In this document: positions 46,036 through 53,219 of the stretch, piece after piece
Layout: each line of letters starts with the position of its first letter
Position numbering within the stretch: the stretch's first letter is position 1
Source of the DNA: Tsukamurella sp. TY48
GTDB lineage: Bacteria > Actinomycetota > Actinomycetes > Mycobacteriales > Mycobacteriaceae
Reading direction: 5' to 3'
Assembly: GCF_019656655.1 (NCBI RefSeq)
Contig: NZ_BPMV01000001.1
Coordinates: 3,100,001 to 3,164,000, forward strand
Length of the DNA: 64,000 nucleotides
The notes under the pieces: model-generated
The model's input: the letters and a program-made list of their open reading frames with translations, nothing else
What the model was told of the DNA's origin: nothing
The model's database searches: none
Translations under genes and position numbers: made by a program

Positions 46036-48665
46036 GGCTGCATCGCCTGGCGGTCAAGGACTTCCGCGGTGTGCAAGAGCGCGAGATCGCGTTCGCGGAC
46101 ACCGGCGTCACGCTGCTGCACGGCCCGAACGAGGCCGGCAAATCCTCGATGGTGGAGGCGCTGCAGCTACTGCTCGATGTGAAGGCCACCTCGAAGTCGC
46201 AACGGGTCGAGGCGGTGTGTCCGGCGCATCGTGACGCCGGCCCCTACGTCGAGGCCGAACTCACAGTGGGGCCGTATCGCTTCGTGTACGCCAAGCAGTA
46301 CCACCGTCGCCCCGGCACCACGCTCACCGTGCTCGAACCCACCCCGCAGCAGCTCACCGGCGGCACCGCCGAGGCGTGGGTGGCCGAGCAGATGCGCACC
46401 CACGTCGATGCCGATCTGCTCGCGGCGCTCACCGTCTTGCAGGGCCCCGGTCCCGGGCAGCCCTCGCTGCGCGACAGCGCCGCCTTCGCGAAGGCGCTCG
46501 ATTCGGCGTCGGGCGGCGCGGGAGACGATGAACCCGGGGCGGAGCGCCTGGCCGAGTCCGTCGCCGCCGAGCGGGCTCGGTACTTCACTCCCACCGGGCG
46601 GCCCACGGGTGAGTTGGCGGCCGCGCGGAGCCGGGATGCGGCGGCCCGCAGCGCGTTCGAGCAGGCCGAGGCGGCACTGCGGGAGGTCGACCTGGTGGTC
46701 GATCAGCACGCGGCCGCCTCCGGTCGATTGGCGTCGATCGTCGACCGCCGGGTGGCGGCGGTCGCCGCGTTGGACACGCTTGCGGCCGATCAGGACCGCG
46801 TCACCCGGTTGCAGTCGCAGGTATCGCACGCCCGCGCGGTGCTGGAATCGGCCACGCTGCGGGAACAGCATGCCGGGGATGCCGCGAACCGTCGCCGCCG
46901 CCTGATCGCGCAGCAGGCTCAGGCCACCGAACGGGCCGCGCAGGTTCGCGTGCTCCGCGATAAGGCCCTCGCCGACCGCGAGGTGCTCGCGGCCGAGGCG
47001 GCGTGGCTGGAGACCACGGTGCACGAGCTGACGGCGGTCGCCGCGGATCGCCGCGAGCGCAAGGCGCAGGCCCAGTACGCGGTCGATTACGCCCGCGAGG
47101 CCGCCGGCTATCAACGGCTCCGCAGCCGCATCGAGCAGGCCGAGCTGCTCGGCAAGGATGTCGAGGACGCGCGGAACCGGCTGGCGGGCAACCCGATGGA
47201 TCGCCGCGCGCTGCAGGCCATCACGGCTTCCGAACAACGGCTGGAGCGGGCGCAGGCCAGGTTCTCCGCGCTGGCGGCCACGCTGCGGCTGGAACGCCTC
47301 GGCTTCACCGATGTACTGGTGGACGGCCGGCTGATCGGCGAGGAGCCCGTGGAAGTGGTGGCAGGCAACGGCACCGCCATCGAGGTACCGGGTGCAGTGC
47401 GGATCGAGGTGGTGCAGCGCGGCGAGAGCGCGGATGCGGCCGCCGAGGTCAAGGCCGCTCACGCGGCAGTGCTCGCCGCGTGCCGCGAGGCCGGTGCCGC
47501 CGACGCTGCGCAGGCGCGGGAGCTGCATGATCAGCGCGAGTCGATCGAGGTCGAGCTCCAGGAGGCCCGGATCGCCCTGGCGCACGCCCTGGGCGAGTCC
47601 AGCCTGAGCGAGTTGCGGGAGATGGCCGACGAGTCGGCGGCGCGGATCGTGGAGCTGGAGGCCGCGGTCGATCCCGAGCTGCTCGCGGCCGATGCGGAGA
47701 TCGCGAAGCGGAACCTCATGGAGGCGACTCAGGCCGAGGTGGCGTCGCGGGGCGAGGAGAAGCAGACCCGCGAACAGCTCGGGCAGAAGCAGCAGGAGTT
47801 GCACCGGGCAGCCACTGATGCGCAGGTCGCCGCGGATCGGTTGCAGCACTTCGACAGTGCGGCCTCCGAGTTCAGTGCGGAGCTGGAGCGCGTGCGGCGC
47901 GACGCCGACGACGAGGCGCTGGGTACCGCAGCCGATGCCGCCGCCGAGGCCAGGGCGGCTGCCGCCGCGGCACTCGCGGAGCACGAGCGCGCCGCACAGG
48001 AGGCCGATGTCGCGGGGTTCGCCGGCCGGCTGGCATCGGCGCGGAGCGCCGCCGACCGGGCGCGAGCCGCCGAGGCTGAGGCACGCGAACACCTCGCCGG
48101 GCTCGCCGCGCAGCTGAGCCTCTTCCAGGCCGACGGCCGCCGTGACCGGCTCGACGCCGCCGAGGCCGAACTCGTGCACGCCGAGCGGGCGCTGACCTCG
48201 GTGGAGGAGCGCGCCCGCGCCGCGGCGCTGCTGCACGACACGCTGACCGCGCACCGCGACGCCCGGCGCGCCCGCGTCCAGGCGCCGTACCAGCACGCGC
48301 TCGAAGAACTGGGGCGCACCGTTTTCGGCGATCCCCTCACGATCACGGTCGGCGACGATCTGACCATCGCCTCGCGCACCGTCGACGGTGTCACGGTGCC
48401 CTTCGAATCCCTGTCGGGCGGTGCGCAGGAGCAGTTGGGGGTGCTCAGCAGGCTTGCGTGCGCGCGGCTGGTGGACGGTGCCGACGGTGCGCCGGTGATC
48501 TTCGACGATGCCCTCGGGCACAGCGATCCCACCCGGCTCGGGGCGATGGCCGACGCGCTGGTGACGGCGGGCCGATCCGCGCAGGTGATCGTGTTCAGTT
48601 GCGTGCCGGGCAGGTTCGACGCGCTCCGCGGCCGCGAGGGCGTCACCGAGGTCGCGCTCGGCTAA
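46032..48665 (+). CDS. SMC/Rad50-like AAA ATPase, partner of the SbcD-like nuclease
   Basis: An 877-residue ATPase. Walker A HGPNEAGKSS is at residues 30-39, the ABC signature LSGGAQEQLGVLSRLA near 793, and Walker B PVIFDDALGHSDPTR near 820. In between lie long Ala/Glu/Arg-rich coiled coils (about 180-350 and 460-740) with a globular insert near 440 (DVLVDGRLIGEEPVEVV). It is shorter than SbcC (about 1000) and lacks a clear zinc-hook CxxC, so it is the short bacterial form (YhaN-like). It starts with GTG in a four-base overlap with the nuclease, so they are coupled. Likely role: DNA end or hairpin processing. Confidence 0.9.
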   Translation: MRLHRLAVKDFRGVQEREIAFADTGVTLLHGPNEAGKSSMVEALQLLLDVKATSKSQRVEAVCPAHRDAGPYVEAELTVGPYRFVYAKQYHRRPGTTLTVLEPTPQQLTGGTAEAWVAEQMRTHVDADLLAALTVLQGPGPGQPSLRDSAAFAKALDSASGGAGDDEPGAERLAESVAAERARYFTPTGRPTGELAAARSRDAAARSAFEQAEAALREVDLVVDQHAAASGRLASIVDRRVAAVAALDTLAADQDRVTRLQSQVSHARAVLESATLREQHAGDAANRRRRLIAQQAQATERAAQVRVLRDKALADREVLAAEAAWLETTVHELTAVAADRRERKAQAQYAVDYAREAAGYQRLRSRIEQAELLGKDVEDARNRLAGNPMDRRALQAITASEQRLERAQARFSALAATLRLERLGFTDVLVDGRLIGEEPVEVVAGNGTAIEVPGAVRIEVVQRGESADAAAEVKAAHAAVLAACREAGAADAAQARELHDQRESIEVELQEARIALAHALGESSLSELREMADESAARIVELEAAVDPELLAADAEIAKRNLMEATQAEVASRGEEKQTREQLGQKQQELHRAATDAQVAADRLQHFDSAASEFSAELERVRRDADDEALGTAADAAAEARAAAAAALAEHERAAQEADVAGFAGRLASARSAADRARAAEAEAREHLAGLAAQLSLFQADGRRDRLDAAEAELVHAERALTSVEERARAAALLHDTLTAHRDARRARVQAPYQHALEELGRTVFGDPLTITVGDDLTIASRTVDGVTVPFESLSGGAQEQLGVLSRLACARLVDGADGAPVIFDDALGHSDPTRLGAMADALVTAGRSAQVIVFSCVPGRFDALRGREGVTEVALG

Positions 48666-50189
48666 CTACACCTGTTCGCGCAGCTTGAACTTGAGCACCT
48701 TGCCTGCGGGGTTGCGGGGGAGGGCATCCACGATGTGCAGTGCCAGGGGCAGCTTGTACGGCGCGAGCGAGCCTTTCGCGAAGTCCCGGACCTCGTCCAG
48801 GGTGAGGGTGGCGTCGGGTTTGAGCGCCACGATCGCCGTGACCGCCTCGCCCCACTTCTCGTGCGGAACACCGATGATCGCGACCTCGGCCACCGCGGGG
48901 TGGTTGTACAGAACCGATTCCACTTCCGCCGGGTACACGTTCTCGCCGCCGGAGATCACCATGTCCTTGACCCGGTCGACCACGGTCACGTAGCCGTCGT
49001 CATCCTGCTCGCCCACGTCGCCGGTGTGGAACCAGCCCTCGGCGTCGATCGACGCGCTGGTGGCGGCGGGGTTCTTCCAGTAGCCCGTGGTCACCTGCGG
49101 GCCGCGCACGCAGACCTCGCCGCGCTCGCCGTCGGGGACCGGCGCACCGTCGGGCCCGAGCAGCGCGACCTCGGAGAGCGGCAGGATGTGGTGGCCTGCG
49201 GCGCCGATCTTGCGGGCGGTGTCGTAGACGTCCATGACCAGTGCGAGCGGGGCGGTCTCGGTGAGGCCGTAGCCCTGGCAGAACGGGATGTTGCGGCCGT
49301 TGTAGAGCGCGATCAGGGGTTCGGGGACGGGCGCGCCACCGCAGGTGAGTTGTCGGACGGTGGAGAGGTCGGTGGTGTCGAAGGCGGGCACCTGGCTCAT
49401 GAACAGGAACATCGCGGGGACGCCGAACATGGTTGTCACGCGGTGCTTCTCGATGAGGTGGAGCGCGGCGGTCGGATCGAAGGCGGGCAGGATCACCAGC
49501 TGGCCGCCCTTCTGCAGGGTGATCAGGGTGGTCACGTTGAGGCCGCCGATGTGGAACAGGGGTGCGGCAACGAGACTGATGTCGGTGGACATCGTATCGA
49601 GGCTGAGGAGCGCGTTCATGTTGTTCCAGAACATGTTTCCGTGCGTCAGCATGGCGCCCTTGGGGCGGCCGGTGGTCCCGGAGGTGTACATGATGAGCGC
49701 GAGATCGTCTTCCCCGGGGTGCTGGGGGTCCGTGATGGGGTCGCGTCCGGCGAGCAGGGTATCGAGATGTTCCCATCCGTCGACCGGGTCGAGGGCGATC
49801 GCGCGGCGCAGGCCCGACGATGCCCGCACGGGTTCGACGACGGCGGCGCGATCGGCGTCCGCGATCAGGGTGTGCACGCCGGCATCGGTGAGGATGTATT
49901 CGAGCTCGGCGGAGGTGAGGCGGAAGTTCAACGGCACGAAGACCGCCCCCGCGCGGGACGCGGCGAACATGCTGGTGAGGAAGTCGGGGTGGTTGAAGCC
50001 CACGTAGCCCACGCGGTCGCCCGCCGCGATCCCGCCCGCGACGAGCTCGGCCGCGAGGCGATCGATCCGGTCGGCGAACTCCGCGTACGTCCACGTGCTC
50101 TCGCCGTAGGTGATGGCCGGACGATCGGCGCTGACGGCGGCGCGGCGAGCGATCCAGGAGCCGAGATCGATCTGCGGGCGTGCGGGCAT
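48666..50189 (-). CDS. Acyl-CoA synthetase (FadD-type AMP-dependent ligase)
   Basis: A 507-residue adenylate-forming enzyme. The AMP loop MYTSGTTGRPKGAML is at about residues 168-182, GYGLTETAP near 310, YWKNPAAT near 375, FHTGDVGEQDDDGYV (A7) near 390, and the C-terminal lysine motif PRNPAGKVLKFKLR (A10) at the end. It activates a fatty or aromatic acid to its CoA thioester. GAGGAGAG precedes the ATG. The upstream 190 bases and first codons are duplicated at 50983-51180 (see repeat entries). It abuts the SMC-like gene tail to tail. Confidence 0.93.
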   Translation of the reverse strand: MPARPQIDLGSWIARRAAVSADRPAITYGESTWTYAEFADRIDRLAAELVAGGIAAGDRVGYVGFNHPDFLTSMFAASRAGAVFVPLNFRLTSAELEYILTDAGVHTLIADADRAAVVEPVRASSGLRRAIALDPVDGWEHLDTLLAGRDPITDPQHPGEDDLALIMYTSGTTGRPKGAMLTHGNMFWNNMNALLSLDTMSTDISLVAAPLFHIGGLNVTTLITLQKGGQLVILPAFDPTAALHLIEKHRVTTMFGVPAMFLFMSQVPAFDTTDLSTVRQLTCGGAPVPEPLIALYNGRNIPFCQGYGLTETAPLALVMDVYDTARKIGAAGHHILPLSEVALLGPDGAPVPDGERGEVCVRGPQVTTGYWKNPAATSASIDAEGWFHTGDVGEQDDDGYVTVVDRVKDMVISGGENVYPAEVESVLYNHPAVAEVAIIGVPHEKWGEAVTAIVALKPDATLTLDEVRDFAKGSLAPYKLPLALHIVDALPRNPAGKVLKFKLREQV

Positions 50190-50350
50190 GGACTCTCCTC
50201 GAGGCGGCGTGGCGATGTGGGATCGATCTTCGACCGGGAACGCCGCGGCGGTGGCCGTTTTGCCAGATTCTCAGGCGCGGTGTTGTGGTGCTTGGCGGCG
50301 AGGGAGTCGGCAGAGTGACGGCCAGGAGGAGTGGGTGTTGCCTCGCGGGC

Positions 50351-50371
50351 GTTATGCAGATCCTGCATAAC
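50351..50371. promoter_or_regulatory. Perfect palindrome in duplication unit A
   Basis: Arms GTTATGCAG and CTGCATAAC separated by ATC, nine bases after the DUF3558 stop and about 160 bases upstream of fadD. There is no T run, so it looks more like an operator than a terminator. Confidence 0.5.
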
Positions 50372-50380
50372 GCTGAAGCG

Positions 50381-50950
50381 CTACGGTGCCTTTGACGTCG
50401 CGAGGCTCGCGAACGCGAACGCCTTGTCGCACTCTTGCTTCAACCCCGGCGACGGTCGACCCGCAGTCGAAGTGCGAATGCCGGAGACGACAATTGCCTC
50501 CATCGACATGAATGCGGCGATGCAGCCGTCATTCGAATCGGTGGCCGTTGCGATGCTGCGGCCGTTCACCTCCCTGTCCGGTTGCCACTTCCGGTACGAG
50601 TGCTTGCGCTTGTAGTTGTCGAGGGACTTCTCGTCGCCGAGAATCTGGCTGATGAACGTGATCCTGTCAGGGGACAGCCAGTCGCAGCCACGAAAGTTGG
50701 GGGAGTCCGAGAACGCGGCGTCGGAGATCGAAGACGGTGCGATCCCCAAGGGGATCAATTCCTCGGCTCGATAGGCCGTACACGGTTCGAACGTCGTCCC
50801 GTCGTTTCGGCCATTGACTCGTTCAGAGATCGTCGGAACCACGGGTAGCGACGCCGAAACATCGATCGCCGGTATCGGGTCCCCGGTGACCGCGCACGCT
50901 GCGGTCGCAGCAGCCGCGAGGACGACGATGCAGAACAGCAACGACCTCAT
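50381..50950 (-). CDS. DUF3558 lipoprotein, copy A
   Basis: A 189-residue predicted lipoprotein with hydrophobic signal LLFCIVVLAAAATAAC (Cys19 lipidated). The mature part matches DUF3558: FEPCTAYRAEELIPLG, NFRGCDWLSPD, DSNDGCIAAF and ECDKAFAFASLATSKAP, with four conserved cysteines. The site before ATG 50950 is poor (no AGGAG), but an in-frame ATG at 51004, the duplicated fadD start, has AGGAGG and would add 18 residues before the signal peptide. It is therefore uncertain which start is used. Closely similar to copy B. Confidence 0.82.
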   Translation of the reverse strand: MRSLLFCIVVLAAAATAACAVTGDPIPAIDVSASLPVVPTISERVNGRNDGTTFEPCTAYRAEELIPLGIAPSSISDAAFSDSPNFRGCDWLSPDRITFISQILGDEKSLDNYKRKHSYRKWQPDREVNGRSIATATDSNDGCIAAFMSMEAIVVSGIRTSTAGRPSPGLKQECDKAFAFASLATSKAP

Positions 50951-50982
50951 AGATGTGGTCGCGCAATCGAGAGCTCGTTCAC

Positions 50983-51004
50983 CGATCTGAGGGCCTGCGG
51001 GCAT
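50983..51004 (-). pseudogene. Remnant of the fadD 5' end
   Basis: The codons from ATG 51004 read MPAGPQI and match the start of the synthetase gene at 50189 (MPARPQI), with only two base changes over 22 bases; the AGGAGG site upstream also matches. After codon 7 similarity ends and the frame runs directly into DUF3558 copy A. It is best explained as the breakpoint of a tandem duplication. Confidence 0.7.
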
Positions 51005-51098
51005 GGAGCCTCCTCTAGGCGGCCTGGCTATGTGGGATCGATCTCCGGCCGAGGGGCGCCGTCTGATGGTCGATTGCCTCGGCTGCCTCTTTCAGGTG

Positions 51099-51119
51099 GT
51101 TATGCACATCCTGCATAAC
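51099..51119. promoter_or_regulatory. Palindrome in duplication unit B
   Basis: Arms GTTATGCA and TGCATAAC around CATCC, at the same place relative to DUF3558 copy B as the unit A palindrome. One arm base differs from unit A, which opens the ninth pair. Confidence 0.45.
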
Positions 51120-51128
51120 GCAGAAACG

Positions 51129-51704
51129 CTATGGTGCCTTCGATGCCGCGAGGCTCGCGAACGCGAATGCCTTGTCGCACTCTTCCTGCAGCCCGGCCGA
51201 TGGTGGTTTGGATAGATTGCCGGCGACGATCGTCGCCACGACCGCGTCGCGCGAGATGAACGCTGCGATGCATCCATCGTTGGAATCGGGAGCTATCGCG
51301 ACAGTGCGGCCGGATGCGACCCGGTCGGGTCTCCACTGCCGATAAGAGTGTTTCCGCTTGTATGTCTCAAGGGAGGCTTCATCGCCGACGATCTGACTGT
51401 ATTGCGTAGCTGCGTCTTGCGAAGTCCAGTGACAACCACGGTAATTCGGCGACTCGGAGAATCCGGCGTCTGAAACGGATGCGCCGTTGATGCCCAGCGC
51501 CGACAGCTCGGTTGCGCTGTATGCAACACACGGTTCGAACGAAGTTCCGTCATTTCGACCGTTCACGCGTTCCACGATCGTGGGCTTGAATGGTAGTGAA
51601 GCGCTCACATCGATGGCTGGCACCGGATCGCCCGGCAGTCCAATGGTGCATGCGGTGGTTGTCAGCCCGATTGAGATCGCCATAGCTGCAGCGGACCGTT
51701 TCAC
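51129..51704 (-). CDS. DUF3558 lipoprotein, copy B
   Basis: A 191-residue lipoprotein with signal MAISIGLTTTAC (Cys19). Mature motifs parallel copy A: AIDVSASLP, ERVNGRNDGT, FEPCVAYSATEL, NYRGCHWTSQD, DSNDGCIAAF and ECDKAFAFASLAASKAP. Its ATG overlaps the stop of the upstream small helical protein by four bases (ATGA), so unlike copy A it is translationally coupled to that gene. DUF3558 proteins are secreted, surface-anchored proteins of unknown role. Confidence 0.87.
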   Translation of the reverse strand: MKRSAAAMAISIGLTTTACTIGLPGDPVPAIDVSASLPFKPTIVERVNGRNDGTSFEPCVAYSATELSALGINGASVSDAGFSESPNYRGCHWTSQDAATQYSQIVGDEASLETYKRKHSYRQWRPDRVASGRTVAIAPDSNDGCIAAFISRDAVVATIVAGNLSKPPSAGLQEECDKAFAFASLAASKAP

Positions 51705-52081
51705 GAAGTGCTGTTCTGAATCGTAGTTTGGTTCTGTGTCTCGGTTCGGTCGATCCTTCGACCGATTTCGCGCAGCGACTCGGCGATATGCCGGGCAGTC
51801 CTGGCTTGTGTACGCAGAGTTTCAGTGACGGACCGTGGGTCAGTGTGGACTGCTGCCCTGATGTTGTTGGTCGCTGCGTGTCCCTCGACCGTGTTCCCAA
51901 GGTAGTTCACTGCGCCAACATCGCGGAGTTCGTTGGCGATCGCGATAATCCTCTCGGCATGGCGCTCGTGCGCCCGTGCCAACTCCTCGATCGCGTCACC
52001 GTCGCGAACCATGACGGGACGGTCGGCGATGCGTTTCATCGCTTCTTCGCGGATCTTCTCAGGCTCGGGGGTGGGCGGCAT
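51701..52081 (-). CDS. Small helical YxG protein, possibly WXG100-like
   Basis: A 126-residue protein predicted to be two long helices (about 28-57 and 64-112) joined at NYLGN (60-62 YLG), which recalls the helix-turn-helix with W-x-G of ESX substrates. It has no signal peptide and no tryptophan. The C-terminus is polar (RTETQNQTTIQNSTS). AGGAGGTCCC directly precedes the ATG. It overlaps the DUF3558 copy B start, so the two form an operon. Export by a type VII system is an inference from shape and pairing only. Confidence 0.65.
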   Translation of the reverse strand: MPPTPEPEKIREEAMKRIADRPVMVRDGDAIEELARAHERHAERIIAIANELRDVGAVNYLGNTVEGHAATNNIRAAVHTDPRSVTETLRTQARTARHIAESLREIGRRIDRTETQNQTTIQNSTS

Positions 52082-52137
52082 GGGACCTCCTATGCGCGTG
52101 CTTTCCCATTGGACGCACGAGCGGGGCGATCGGTTCC

Positions 52138-52599
52138 CTAGGTGTTCTCGGCGCGGGCCTTCAGCGCGGCGAGGCCGCGCTCGAAATCGCGGCCCGCGAA
52201 CCGGTCCATGGGCACGATCTTGCCCACCAGAGCGAAGAAGCCGGTGGTCACGCCGGTCATGGTCCAGGTGACCCGGAAGACGCCACCGTCGGGACGGATG
52301 TCGAACCGCACGTGGTTGTTCGCAGCCATCGGCTTCTCGAAGTCGAGATCGATGTCCACGGAGTCGTTCGGTAGCGCGCCGGTGATGGTCATCCGGCCCG
52401 CGCCGGCCTTGCGGTTGCCGCTCCACGCGTACGTGGCGCCGACCCCATCCGCGGGGCCGCTGTAATCACGCTTCAGATCGGGGTCGAGCCCCTCCCACGG
52501 CGACCAATGCCGCCACTCGTGGAAATTGTCGATCAGGCCGAAGATCACGTCGGCGGGTGCGTCGATCACGGTGGACCGTTCGACGGTGAAAGCTCCCAT
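52138..52599 (-). CDS. SRPBCC-family protein (polyketide cyclase/START-like)
   Basis: A 153-residue helix-grip protein: VERSTVIDAPADVIFGLIDN followed by FHEWRHWSPWEGLDPD at the N-terminus, typical of the SRPBCC polyketide_cyc2 group, with strands FRVTWTMTGVTTGFFAL and a C-terminal helix RDFERGLAALKARAEN. It binds a hydrophobic ligand; the ligand is unknown. ATG 52599 has TACGCT seven bases upstream, so it is probably leaderless. Confidence 0.9.
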   Translation of the reverse strand: MGAFTVERSTVIDAPADVIFGLIDNFHEWRHWSPWEGLDPDLKRDYSGPADGVGATYAWSGNRKAGAGRMTITGALPNDSVDIDLDFEKPMAANNHVRFDIRPDGGVFRVTWTMTGVTTGFFALVGKIVPMDRFAGRDFERGLAALKARAENT

Positions 52600-52606
52600 G
52601 CGAGGT

Positions 52607-52612
52607 AGCGTA
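52607..52612 (-). promoter_or_regulatory. -10 box of the SRPBCC gene (leaderless)
   Basis: On the minus strand TACGCT, seven bases, then ATG 52599. The box lies just beyond the stop of the small gene at 52618. Confidence 0.5.
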
Positions 52613-52617
52613 CGGGG

Positions 52618-52713
52618 CTATCGCAGCCGGAGCGCGGCCAACGCGACGAAGACCAGAACCACCGCCAGTCCCGGGCAGACCCACAGCGAGGCCGCCGACA
52701 GGGCGCGGCTCAC
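52618..52713 (-). CDS. 31-residue single-pass membrane peptide
   Basis: GTG 52713 overlaps the stop of the upstream membrane protein gene by four bases (GTGA), and the frame ends at 52618. The peptide is almost entirely one hydrophobic helix (LWVCPGLAVVLVFVALAALR) with a basic end (RLR). The coupling overlap, the same type used elsewhere in this window, is the main support. It may be a small partner of the upstream protein or a chance frame. Confidence 0.45.
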   Translation of the reverse strand: MSRALSAASLWVCPGLAVVLVFVALAALRLR

Positions 52714-53177
52714 TCCTGCGTCCCCCTCGGCAACGAACGCAGTGACCATCGGGTGCCGGCCTCGCGGACCGCGATGCCCGCGAGGAACCCGAAGAACGCC
52801 GCGAGGACGTCGAGCTCGGCGAGGGGCTTCGAGGCGAGCCAGACGATCAGGGCGCCGAGCAGCGGAGCGGCGACGGCGATGGCCCGCGCCCGCCGGGTCG
52901 GCAGCCAGAGCGCGGTCACGATCGACGTCGTGACCGCCGACCCGAGGCCGATGGCACCGAGCGTCGAGACCGCATTGAGCTGCTCGAAGTAGCCGAAGGC
53001 GGAGGGTACGCCATTCGAGTACCGCTTCGCATCGGTCAACGGGACGTACGCCGTCCATCCCGATCCCATCTGCTGGAAGACCAGCATCATCGCCACCACG
53101 TAGGCCCACCAGCCGGCATCACCGACGGCGCGCACGACCCGGACTTTGTTCACGGCGATGAATCTATCGTGGTGCAT
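52710..53177 (-). CDS. Small membrane protein, unknown function
   Basis: A 155-residue protein with about four hydrophobic helices ([71 protein letters not shown]). Not recognised. ATG 53177 encodes [17 protein letters not shown] 53153 is an alternative. The start region overlaps the promoter side of the divergent P-type ATPase, so the two may share control. Confidence 0.65.
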   Translation of the reverse strand: MHHDRFIAVNKVRVVRAVGDAGWWAYVVAMMLVFQQMGSGWTAYVPLTDAKRYSNGVPSAFGYFEQLNAVSTLGAIGLGSAVTTSIVTALWLPTRRARAIAVAAPLLGALIVWLASKPLAELDVLAAFFGFLAGIAVREAGTRWSLRSLPRGTQE

Positions 53178-53206
53178 CGCACCACCGGGCATACCTCGGT
53201 CGTCAT

Positions 53207-53212
53207 TAGACT
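53207..53212 (+). promoter_or_regulatory. -10 box of the P-type ATPase gene (leaderless)
   Basis: TAGACT, seven bases, then ATG 53220. It supports 53220 over the in-frame GTG at 53169. Confidence 0.55.
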
Positions 53213-53219
53213 CGCTGGC

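Larger units (their letters stand above)
50168..50950 (-). repeat. Tandem duplication unit A: DUF3558 gene, spacer and fadD start
   Basis: Read on the minus strand, this unit holds a DUF3558 lipoprotein gene, a spacer with a GTTATGCA palindrome, a conserved block around TGTGGGATCGAT, the AGGAG site and the first seven codons of fadD. The same order is found at 50983-51704. Similarity is obvious by eye in both coding and spacer parts, but the spacer lengths differ, so the event is not recent. Confidence 0.75.
50983..51704 (-). repeat. Tandem duplication unit B: DUF3558 gene, spacer and fadD remnant
   Basis: Second copy of the unit at 50168-50950. It holds DUF3558 copy B, a spacer with a nearly identical palindrome, the TGTGGGATCGAT block and the fadD start remnant. 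Confidence 0.75.

Noticed and set aside
41123-48665. Phage-defence island
   Set aside because: SNF2, SWIM, SbcD-like and SMC-like genes occur in defence systems, but here they look like conserved housekeeping repair genes with no GC shift, integrase or effector nuclease.
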